Below, piece after piece: positions 1-10,719 of a DNA stretch of 64,000 nucleotides. The position numbers and the translations under genes were made by a program. The notes beneath the pieces are model-generated. The model saw only the letters and a program-made list of their open reading frames with translations. It was not told where the DNA came from and did not search any database. Positions within the stretch are counted from its first letter, which is position 1. Each line of letters begins with the position of its first letter. Where the stretch lies: positions 22,400,001 through 22,464,000 of the forward strand of contig JAJNNQ010000026.1 of the NCBI GenBank assembly GCA_027886175.1, given 5' to 3'. The stretch is from Phylloscopus collybita (taxonomy: Eukaryota > Chordata > Aves > Passeriformes > Phylloscopidae).

Positions 1-948
1 TCAGTAGCAGAGGATTGAACTATACCCTGTCTGTACTGTACATAGAAAATCTTTGTAGATAAAAGCAAGGCTTGTTTAATATGATATGAGGGTAAGATTA
101 TAATATACCAAATGTAACATTCTTAGTTGCCTTTAGTTCCAGAGGCTTTGTAAGACTTCCTCATGACCATCATAACAGGCCTTGCTTTTGTCGTATTTTG
201 TGGCTGAAAAAGCAGCCTTGCTTCTTCAGATATTGTAGTTATTTGGATGTATAATAGTTTAGCAAGATGTTACTTTTGTAAGACATCAGATGTTCAAAAA
301 AAGTGCATCAGCAACTTGTACTAAATACTGCAGTGTCCCTTTATAAAAGGTCAGACTAAAACTGACAACTGTACAGTGAAGCCTGACATTTGGATATTTT
401 GAAGTTTTTCATAAATCATAGAATAGTATATGGCTGTAGTTTAGCTTTTTAGGTAAAAGGTATGTTTTCATTAGTGCATTTCTTATTGCTGATCACTGTA
501 AAAACATGTGGATCAGCTTTCCATTTCTCTTACGCAGATCATGATAACCTGTAGAGTAGAGTAGAGTACAATCATTTGTGCTATGTTTTTAATTTTCTAA
601 AGCACCTTGATGACAGTGAGTGTTCAGTGGTGAAGCATCCTCTATTGAACCACCCTTAAAAAAAAAGACAAAATAAAACAGAACCTTGCCAAGTCCAGTT
701 TCATATAGGTAAAAGATAGATAAAATTATGACTTACTTTGGACTTGGCATAAAGAGTTCCCTTAACCCCCTTCACAAAGGGATACTGCAGTTATACTACA
801 TACCCATAGGCACCACAATGAAATTGAAGCTTATACCTAATTAAGGTTTTATACACACCAGTTCCCCCAGTAAATGCAAATTTTAACAAAATTAGACATG
901 TCATATGTTGAAAATGCTCATGGCAAACAATCATTTTGCATTCCTGCA

Positions 949-954
949 AATAAA
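949..954 (+). terminator. Alternative poly(A) signal
   Basis: AATAAA in GCAAATAAAATTGTTTTAT, 51 bases upstream of the main candidate. Confidence 0.4.
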
Positions 955-999
955 ATTGTTTTATACTGTAAGCTGGAGGCGAGTGTAACTTATTTTTGT

Positions 1000-1005
1000 A
1001 ATAAA
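1000..1005 (+). terminator. Poly(A) signal of the upstream gene
   Basis: AATAAA in TTTTTGTAATAAAGTTTTTA, followed by a U-rich element; the best of three nearby signals. Confidence 0.55.
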
Positions 1006-1535
1006 GTTTTTATTTTTTTTATGTGTCATTAATATAAATGTGTGTTAGTACAGAGATCTTCTGGTTAAAAACTTAGAATCGCACACATTTCAGTATGTTT
1101 ACTTGTATTTACATAATTTTTAGAATAGTGGTTGCCAATAGCCTGTATGTTTTCACATTAATTGATTTTTTTTTGTTATCTTAATAAACCATTTTAGTAT
1201 GTTGTATGTCAATTACTGGGATAGCTGGGACATAAAGTGTAATTAAAAATTGTCAAGTATTCATTGGAATATGTAAATGTGCCTTGCCAGTTTTGAACTT
1301 TAAGACAAAGTAAGTGAACGATGGTGAAATGAGTAGTCAATGCCTAAGAGACATTTGCTACCAGAGTTTCATATACTGCCCTTGCTAAGGAAAAGAAATT
1401 TCTTCCTCAAATTTGAGCGTAAAACTTTACAGTTGCATTAGCTTCTGAATTTTCAGATCTACTTAAAGAAATTAGGCTTATAGAAAGTGGGTTTTCTAAT
1501 TAAAGCCTTAAGTATAACTTTGAATTTCAATGTAA

Positions 1536-1566
1536 TCCTTGGTGCTGGCATTCCCAGTGCCAAGGA
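1536..1566 (+). repeat. 13-bp stem hairpin with 5-nt loop
   Basis: Arms 1536-1548 (TCCTTGGTGCTGG) and 1554-1566 (CCAGTGCCAAGGA) pair completely if two G-U pairs are allowed; the loop is CATTC. Confidence 0.9.
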
Positions 1567-1803
1567 GTTTAAATGCTCCCTTCAAAGAGGTTGCCATGCC
1601 TACTGGCACTTTTACTGTCATACGGTTTTATAAGGAACACTGTCAAGATGTGGAAACCAATTTTGAACTTGCTATGAAATGAAACACTGGGGGCTGTAGG
1701 AGAGGGAAAGTCCTCAGATTTCTTAATCTTGAAATCTCTCCATTGCTGAAAAACTTAAAACACTTGTTGTATCACAAGTGCTAATGACTAGTTCTTAGTC
1801 TGG

Positions 1804-1830
1804 AAACGTGTTGCGGGGGACAACACGTTT
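1804..1830 (+). repeat. Perfect 10-bp stem hairpin with G-rich loop
   Basis: Arms AAACGTGTTG (1804-1813) and CAACACGTTT (1821-1830), with loop CGGGGGA. The CpG in both arms is unusual in this CpG-poor region. Confidence 0.92.
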
Positions 1831-3078
1831 ATGGAATTTTAACAGTAAATGGAAGTGCATAAAAACATTGCAACTAAGGCACTATGTGTGTTGAAATTGT
1901 GGATGAAATCCCTAATTTCAGCTCTGATAAAAGCATGGGGGACGACTATTTAAAGGAAAAAAAAAAAAAGGCAAAATTGACAGGACAGTTTTTAATGGAA
2001 TGCAAGTGATGGTGAGTGAGCAAAATACCAAGATCCTGACAGTGTTCCCTCTAATTATGAACTCAAGCCATTATAACTTTTACAATTAAATATGATTTGC
2101 ACTGTTCTGATATTGGTGCAGTTTTTTAGAAAAAATATCAGAAAACTAAATTGCATGTGGTGATTAATATTGTGGAAAAAAAACCCTAAAATCAAAAAAA
2201 TGTTATTTTTCAAAGCTTTAAATTTGATTGTTTAAAGAAAAACCATTCAGTGGAAATACTGGTGAGAATGGGCAAGTGCATATATACTACATCAGTTTGG
2301 TTGCACTTGGGTGTTGGTAAACTTGAAATGTTCTACAGCAATAATGCATCTCTTATGGGGTGCTTTGGTGACAAATGAACATATGAATGACACAGTTCTT
2401 TTTGGCATGTTGAAGGCAAGTTTTGACTTAATATGATGTGCTGCCTCTGTTTATTCTCATAGGAGGCTTTCTTTACTGAAACACCTACAAAGGTGCATAA
2501 GTAGTATAGTTCCACATTGGTTTTTGTTTCTAAATTCCAAGTCTAGTTGAATTTAATAAGAAACCGGAAACTGCTGCTGCTGCTTAACACTTCTGGTTTA
2601 TAAACACTCCAATACACAGCTTTTTAAATTATACTCTTGTTTTAAAACTCATTTTTGTTTGAAAGTTTTCATATAGGACGTGCAACTGTACTTCTTTTTC
2701 TTTCCAGTTTTTAAAGAGGAGATTTGTTATGACTCAGAACTTAAGTTTGTGTTTTTACTGTTGGAGGAAGGCTGTTATTACAATAAGATACTAAGATCAG
2801 TTTCTGAATTTCTGCGTTGTACAACTCTTATGTAATTACTGTCTTTAAAATCTAAAATAAGGAATACTAATTCTGTGCTTGTTGGGGATGAGGGGTATAA
2901 CATAGTCTAAAATAAATGTAGTGTCCTCTAAAGGCAGGATTCCCAACTTCAGGATAGAAATATTATATATGGCTGCAACTTTTTATTCCCTTGTGCCTTT
3001 GATTATTCTTCAGAGGCTTAACTTTCCTGTTCAGCCTAGCAATTACTTTTGTGCTTCCATACGCCACTGAGGGGAGGC

Positions 3079-3101
3079 TTTTTTTTTTTTTTTTTTTTTT
3101 T
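3079..3101 (+). repeat. Poly-T run (23 T)
   Basis: An uninterrupted T homopolymer in the intergenic region. It creates a Lys-rich spurious open frame on the opposite strand. Confidence 0.9.
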
Positions 3102-4972
3102 GAGAAATAGAACGGAAAGGCAACTTGGACATAAACACACTGAACATTTTTACAAAAGTGCGTGTTTAAATTCATACGCTGCATGACATTAAGACTGTTA
3201 TTCCCTCACATTAGTGAGATATAGTGGAAAATGCTGTTTCAAATGGAGTAGCAAGTTTTGAAGTAGGCAATAAGGCAATGAACTTGACAGTACAGTTTTT
3301 GGACAATTGAAATGGGTAAAGTGAACGCTTGAGTCTGTGTTCATGCCCTGAAGCTTATGATTTCTGACTTTATGACTAAATGGACTTAAAGGATGTAAAA
3401 GTCTGTCTTTATGGAGCGTCTTGCTGAATTAACTCCAGCACCAGCACATGACTAGTCTGGGGCTAACTAGTTGAATTAATGGAGCTTAGGAAACACAAGA
3501 TTGTTCTTTGCCATTTGCTCTGTCAGATGAAAATGATATGTGGCAACAGCAGAGGAAGTTGAGCTGAAGATTTCCTTGATCCTTAATACAGGTAGTGGGG
3601 GAAGAAAGGAATAAGTTACTGTCACTTTACAGCCATCTAGTACAAATAAACAATGCTTCGTAGAAGCTCTGATGTTAAAATCTTTCCAGGAGCCTGATTT
3701 GCACAGTTAATCTGGTCACAGTTTGCAAGTGTATGTTTACTTAAGTTAAAAAATCTGTGGGACGAGAGAGTCGCTGCTTTGATGCCCCTTCATCTGGATT
3801 GTTACAAAAGAGATTTGTTCAAAAGTTCCACTAGGACTACCTTGACAGTTTACTGGCAGTTTGGAGGGGGGTGATTGTCTCATGTAATTATACATTTTTC
3901 TTGCCAATATATAACTGGTTACTAGTTTTTCCACAAAATACATTTTTTAAAATGGCCAACTCCTGAGCAGATGCTGCACAGCTAAGCTCATCTGGATACA
4001 TTGGTTATGTGATTTATTTAAAGCTATCTTCATGAAAGCTTCTTTAGATGGTCACACTTCCAGGTACCTGGTAGAAGTTTTTTTTAAAAAAAAAAGTAGA
4101 AAAATAGCATATGTGAAGTCTAGAAAACACAGTCATAACATGAAGGTAATAGGTACTAAAATGCAGATTGAATATTTAAACTCTGAATTGTGAAATACAT
4201 TTCAGTTCAAATAATTGTTCATGAAGTTTGATGTCCACTCTGAAGCCGACACTTGTATTCAAACAGGTCATTTAGGTAAAGCTTCAAGTGTCAAAAATTT
4301 AATTCCCCATAGTCTTAGAATGATTCATTTGGCTGATTATTGGTGACAGTTCCCTATGCATGGTTAGTGTGACAGTGTACTTTGGTCACTAATGTGCAGA
4401 AAATACATAGAATCTTACTCCTTGTTTTCTTTGCACTAAGGAAGTTAGGAAATGCACTCTTAGTTCTGCTGCACAGCCAGTAGAATAGTCTGTCATTTGG
4501 CTGCACAGAAGGATAATGGTAAGTAAAAGAACAGACTTTCTAGTACTAAAATGGCTTGCAGTATCTAAAATCCAACTTCAGTGGACTGTTTAATTGATTC
4601 CTTATCTGCAGTGATAACGCAGGTTGTGCATTTTAACTTTTAATTTTAATGTGTCCACTTCAATGCCAAGTGAATGTTGAGTGTAATCTGACACTGTTGA
4701 GTGTTAAATACTTCAGATCTAAAAATGTCTTAAATATTTCATAGGTAATTCAGTATCTATTTTTACACGAATTGTTAGTAATCATAGTAGTTTAAGGGAT
4801 TTTACATGAAAACAAGTCATCTGTTGAAAGCCAGGAATGGAATGTCTCAGATCCTGAGTTCCTGGTTCCAAGTGTCGTGCTTTCAAGTATTGTTCTGCCA
4901 TCTAAAGTAACAGTTTTCAGATTTTTTTTTTCTCTTTAGTGGGATGAGGAATGTACCTAATTCTGTGACTCG

Positions 4973-4998
4973 TAACAGTTATTTAAAAATAACTGTTA
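4973..4998 (+). repeat. Perfect 26-bp inverted repeat with paired MYB-like cores
   Basis: Arms TAACAGTTATTT (4973-4984) and AAATAACTGTTA (4987-4998) with a 2-base spacer. Each arm carries a TAACTG/CAGTTA MYB-type core in opposite orientation. Confidence 0.93.
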
Positions 4999-6418
4999 AC
5001 AACTATTACTAAGTGTAATGAATTTGGGATTAAAAAGCTTTCTCCTTGGGAATTTGACGAAGATAAATTTATAGATGTCCCACCATTAAATCAGGGTTTT
5101 TCTTAAGAACAATGTCAGCACACTTTAGAATGAAGCTGTATTACAAAACACTGGTGAGAGCTAGCATAAAAAAAATTTATATAGAAGTAATCTTTTCATT
5201 ATTCAGATGTGTGTTACAATTCAAAGGTGATTCTAACATTAGAATATTTGAGATGACAGATAAAAATACGTAGTCCCTGCATCTGGAAAGCTGAAGTGGC
5301 TATTAAAGGACTGTTCCTGTTTCAGATTGTGGTCAAAGGCTTCCTTTGGATATTGTAGTTAAATGTTTTTTCTTCTGGTACAAGTAGTTGCTTAAAAAGC
5401 CAACCTGTTTCCGATTCACAATTTTCAACAGAATTTGAGGTTTGTATGTGTGCTTAAGTTGATACTTCTAGCAGAATACAAACATTCAGTGGCAATCACT
5501 CATGTGTCTTTCACCAGGAAGTGACCTGTGTGTAATTGCCTTAAACTAGTCTAGTGCAACTGTCCTGTATTTATGTTATCTACAGTTACAGGAGTGTGAT
5601 CATTTACACTTGCTTTTGAATTAGTGAGATGCTTAAAAGCTACTTTGAGGAAAACTTGCCTATATGTTGTCAAAATCTGTCAATTTGCAGATGTAGAAAT
5701 ACAATGTGGGTTTCATGCTAACAGAAGACTAGGCCTGGATATAAAGGGACAGGTGGTCATAACTTCTCTCATTGGAAGACCTGATGGTGTAACAAGGCTT
5801 AGGTGGCTTCAAGGAGTAGCAGTGCCTTGCTCCACTATTTTCTCATAATATTTACACAATCTCTCAAGAAAAACCCCAACTCATTATGGGATTAACTCCA
5901 GTGAGATCGGTCTTCCAGTTAAGAAGGATCAGTAAGGTCTTAAATCCATTGGAGTTAGTATGGTGTTTGCAGCTTGGGTTTGCATAGAAGCGACCTTGCA
6001 GTGGGAATGGTGTAATAAATGGCAGTTCTCATTCTTGCTTAATGATACACTGACCTGAAGTTTGGTTTCTTTTTGTTTTTTAAGCCATTCAGGTTGCCAT
6101 GTTGATCTTAATATTCATATATCCTGAACTGATCAGTAAGTCTTGGACCCTAGTTGTTAATTTGAGGTAGTTGATCTTTTCTTAGGTGTTAACTGTTAAA
6201 ATCAGTACAGGTTTCTACTAGCAAGTAAAGAGCTTTGTTTTCTTAATGGCAGTGTAAATATTCACAGCTTATTGCCTTGAGTGTAACATTTCTAAATAGT
6301 ACTGCTTTCATTGAGTAATGTGAGGAGTATGCAGATGAATAGTGACAATATGTTGCTAACTGACTTTTTGGCAAATGAAGCCTGCCCAGTGTGGAATGCA
6401 GTTTGAGGTGCACGATGG

Positions 6419-6439
6419 TGTACCTGCCATGCAGGTACA
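6419..6439 (+). repeat. Perfect 9-bp arm inverted repeat
   Basis: TGTACCTGC (6419-6427), spacer CAT, GCAGGTACA (6431-6439). Each arm contains an E-box-like ACCTGC/GCAGGT core. Confidence 0.92.
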
Positions 6440-9400
6440 GATGGCGTTGAGATATAACGGGTAGTGGTCACATCTCAACAAGGTGTGCACAAACTACCTT
6501 CAGTGACAGCCTGTATGTGGTAAAAGTGTGCTAAAATGCTTCTGTAGTTTCACTGTGAAGCTAGAAAAGAACAGCTACAATAATTACTAGTACAGCTGCA
6601 GGTAGATGATGATCAACTCCAGTTTTTGTAGTCTCTGGAATAACAAGAGCCATTCATGCATAGTGTGTATTAAGAGTTTCTAAATGCCTGTGAAGCAACC
6701 TTTTTCTTTTTTAATGTGTGATGATTAAAACATGCATAGGATTGAAATTCTTGAGGCAGTTAAAGATAGAATAACTTAGCAATTCTGGTTTTAAGTTCAG
6801 ATGGCTGGGTGTAGTTAGAGCCCTGTAATCGAGGCATGTATTTTAGAATGAAGATAATTTTTTTACTCCGGTGAGAAATTGGCCCTGCTGTTAAACAGGT
6901 TCAGTCTCTTAGAATACCTGTGGTTAATAAAAATGTATATACTGCTTGGGGGGTGGGTGTGGGGAGACATGACCAACCCACAGAAATCAAAATACAAGCA
7001 CCCCTCCCAATACCTGTATCCTCTGACCCTGAAACATGTTTAGGAAGAGGACAATATTTACCACTTTGTAAGAGCAGTGCAATCTAAATAGGCCATACAT
7101 GTTGGAATTCTTAGATATGGGGCAGGTGAGATTAATTTGATAATCTTGGAACTTCTGCCTTTCCACCACATGGTAAAAATAATGTAGAGAAATCTCAGGT
7201 TTCACAAATGGACTAAAATGGGGGTTCATATTCACATTACGAAAGGACATGTCTTGACTAAGACATCTGGCAGGGCACAAAGTGCCTCTGAAAAGAAAAA
7301 CTTGCAAGGGTGTTGTGAAAATACCTCTGTTCTTTGTCAAGCAACGTTGACAACCAGGGAGTTCCTCCTCAGAGAAATACCAAGGGGTTTGTCTTCTGTC
7401 TAACAGGTTGGCCTAGGACTGATCACATCACAAATACTCCTCATTTTGGAAAGATATTAACAAAGCATATTATTTGCTCCTTGAGAAAAGGAAAAGAAAA
7501 CAGTTTGAAAAAGAAGTCATCTATCTGTGGGCAAAAGACAGCCATCAAATCTGCCTGAACTATACTACTGGCAAGTTTTTAATCTAGGATTAAAAAAAAA
7601 AATAGGGAAATAACCTTGCAAACCACAACATACCACAACATACAACAACTTCATTTAACTGTGTTACAGCTTAGTAGAATCTTCTCTGCCTTTAACCTGT
7701 TTGTCCTTTTCCTGTGAAAGGTAGGTACACTTGTTAGCCAAGCACCATCTAGCAGCCACAGCATGGTGAGAGGGGAATGTCAGGTGATGGATCTTGGCCA
7801 GATGGAAACAACAGGTCAAAAGCAGACAGGGCCCTTGGATTATATGTCAGAAGGTAAGGATATCCTGTCCTGGCTGTTATGATCATCAGGGCCACTTTAT
7901 CTTGATACATATTTCAAAAGAAAATTTTATCTCTGTAAGGGAGGAGGTTTTAAACACAGCAAAACACAAAATTTGTGGAAAATGTTAGTATACCTAATGC
8001 TGCTATTTCAAATGTCCTGTTCAGAGAAGTGAGTGATGTCCTAGAGCTGGTATTTGTAAAACTGTTTGGAAGTGATGAACTAATGACCTTGTCTGGAGGG
8101 AAGTAAGAGCCAGCCTTGAATATCTGATACACGTATTCTAAAGGCAGACCTTTCCCCATGTAGGTAAGGAGTCCTTCCATCTTCTTCTAATGGTATAACA
8201 TATTTGCCACTTACTGCTCTTAATAATCCCTTAGAGGGTGGGTAAAAGTAGGGTAGTTGAGAAAGGCCTCATAATTGAGTGATGCTTGAGGAAATGCCAC
8301 GTTCCTATCAAAGTTTGTATTTAAAGCTTTGATTTGAATGTCTCAATGCAAGGCACAAAGTGAGAATAGGTGTTAACACTTGTAAGCTGGGGTGAATCAA
8401 TGCAAATTCAGCAGCCTCTGCAGTGTTCAGGTTCAGGATGGACCCAAAGAGTTCCCAAGTACACCAGTGCCTTGTACAGAGTTGCATTTGTTCTTGAAAA
8501 GTGCTATACAGGCTCAGCATCCTGCAAGGAAGAAGTGCCTGATCATTTCTTGGAACTAGGCTAGGATTTTTAATTCATTAAAGACCTGGTAGTGCAAGGA
8601 ACCTAAATAGGTGTATTTTACACTGAAGGTGGTTGCTGCTTAGAAATGAAAGTGCTTAAAATAAACAGTATGTGCTTGGAAGCATATCTCTGGGAGCCCA
8701 AGGGATGAAGACTGCTGAACTTAGTTTGAAGATGTTCTGTTTCCTTGAGTCTAGGCTACATGTCCTAGTTCAAGAAGTTATGCTTTCTTAATGAACAAAA
8801 GGATTTTTTTTTTTCTAAAGCTAAGGCCTGCATCAGATCAGAAGGTAGGAGGAGGCTGAAGAAGGAATGTTGTAAGCAGAATACACTAGGAAGTTGTTTG
8901 CCAGCATGGTCTCTCTACTTCCTGAGTTAAAGAGGATAAATCTTTGTATATGCAGGATATATTTTAATGGACAGCTTTTGGTTACAAAAAATAACTTTCT
9001 CTGCAGGCCTGGGCATGGTGAGCAGCATCTCTGAAGACTGGGAAAAGGGAATGTACCTGAAGGTAGAAGTAATGTCGAATAAGGAACTTAAGGAGATAGG
9101 TGCGTGGTCTGAGTGAAACTCAGCTTTGAACTAAGGCACCTTGGACTAAATGTACTAAATTCATGTCTTCTCACTGTCAAGACTGCCCCTCCAGATAATA
9201 TATGATTTCAGTTTGGTCCTTTCTCTGTTCTTTTTGCCCTTGAGCTTTGAGGAAGGGAGAGTGAGTCATTACTACATAGGTAGCTTGACTTCACCAGATC
9301 TAACAGCTGAAGGGGAAAATGGAGAGGGGAGCACACAGCTGGGCAGTGGTCCAGGAACACACCAGATACTTGGGCTTTCTAGAATTTGAGACTGGTCAAG

Positions 9401-10698
9401 TTTCTTGACCATAATCTATCTCGGAAACACACTGGATGTAGACAAAACACCACTCTATGGTTACAGCTTAGTACTTAATGTACAATTTACTGCATCTAAC
9501 CTGAATAGTGATAAGTGGAGAATTTTCTACTCATCCTCAATATGTGGTCTGCTAGGAACCTGGATGATATTAGAGAATCCTTTCTCTGTTTTTCAAGAGG
9601 ACTCGAGTCATGATTTCTGTCTCCAACCTATGACTGCACATAACATGTTTTGATTATCTTCTGAAGCAAAATCTACTTCAGGAAAAAAAAACTTCCCTCT
9701 TTCATCTGAACTGCAGTGACCCCAATTTGAAGTCTATCTTACAGCATCCAAGTTCTTTGTGTTGCATTAGGAACTATGTTTAAGCACCTGTTGAAATCCC
9801 AAAGACCTCAGTCTTCACTTGAAACTTCTGGGGTGGTGGTGGTGAAAATACTACAAACTCGACCTACAGAGAGCATCTAAACTTGAGATTGGACTGGAAG
9901 ATTCACAGTGTCTTAAGGGGAAGAAAGTGCTATTCTTTAAAGTTTGATAAAAAGAATAGTAAACTGATTTTTGTATTAAAATGTCCCTTTATTAATATAT
10001 ACTTTAAAATACGTGTCTGTGAAAGAGAAAAAACTTCCTGGGGTTTTAAGCAGTTTCTTCTGTGATTCTTACGTACCAAGATAAGCCAGGTGGCTTATAT
10101 AGTAGCAATTCAGTCACAAATGAATTTATTGAGTTTCAGAAAAATACTGTGTGGCAATAATAATTCTTTACATAGTGTCAAGACCTTACTAGCTCTAGTC
10201 CTTTCCTAGCTACAATGCCAGTTAGTTTAGTAAAACAGAAAATAAAAAGCAAAGCAAAACTTCAGTGGAGTTTTGCAGTACTCACCAAAGTCTTCCAAAT
10301 AGTCCCTGCTTCTTGATTTCAGTTTGTGGCTTCAATTTGTCTGCTGATAGACCCACAGAGGGACCATCTGCTTCTGCAGAAGCACTATTAATACCAGTGC
10401 TAGAGGGGAAGTGATATGTAATAATACATTCCTTTTTTACTATCAGACATACCAGCAATTTGGATGGCAAAAAAAATTTTGGGATACCTCCAGGAACTTG
10501 GGCACCTATTTGATAGATAGCATTGATCAGCTGTGAGCTGTAAGGATTGATCAGTTATGAGTGTAAGGAAGCCTGGCCTTACAGAGAGCATGGTATTGAG
10601 ATCCACTTCTCAAACTCTCATTAAAACAATCATATTCCTCTTGGAGTGGAGCTCTACCATGGAACTATATGCTCCAGTTATACCACAAAATATTTAAG

Positions 10699-10719
10699 AC
10701 ATGGGCAAGCTGCCCATGT
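10699..10719 (+). repeat. Perfect 9-bp arm inverted repeat
   Basis: ACATGGGCA (10699-10707), spacer AGC, TGCCCATGT (10711-10719). Confidence 0.92.

Larger units (their letters stand above)
1..1210 (+). other. Probable 3' UTR end of the upstream gene, likely SYNCRIP
   Basis: Non-coding, AT-rich, UTR-like sequence with AATAAA at 949-954, 1000-1005 (followed by a T-rich tract) and 1183-1188. In human the gene directly upstream of SNX14 on the same strand is SYNCRIP (hnRNP Q), and the roughly 15 kb from here to the SNX14 start is similar to the human spacing. The gene identity is inferred from gene order only; no SYNCRIP codons lie in the window. A longer UTR reaching past 1210 cannot be excluded. 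Confidence 0.5.

Noticed and set aside
1536..1566. The hairpin considered as a microRNA precursor
   Set aside because: The stem is 13 bp with a 5-nt loop and the flanks do not extend the pairing, which is too short for a Drosha/Dicer substrate.
2963..3184. 73-codon - strand frame with a Lys run
   Set aside because: The Lys run is the translation of the T23 homopolymer; there is no supporting gene structure.
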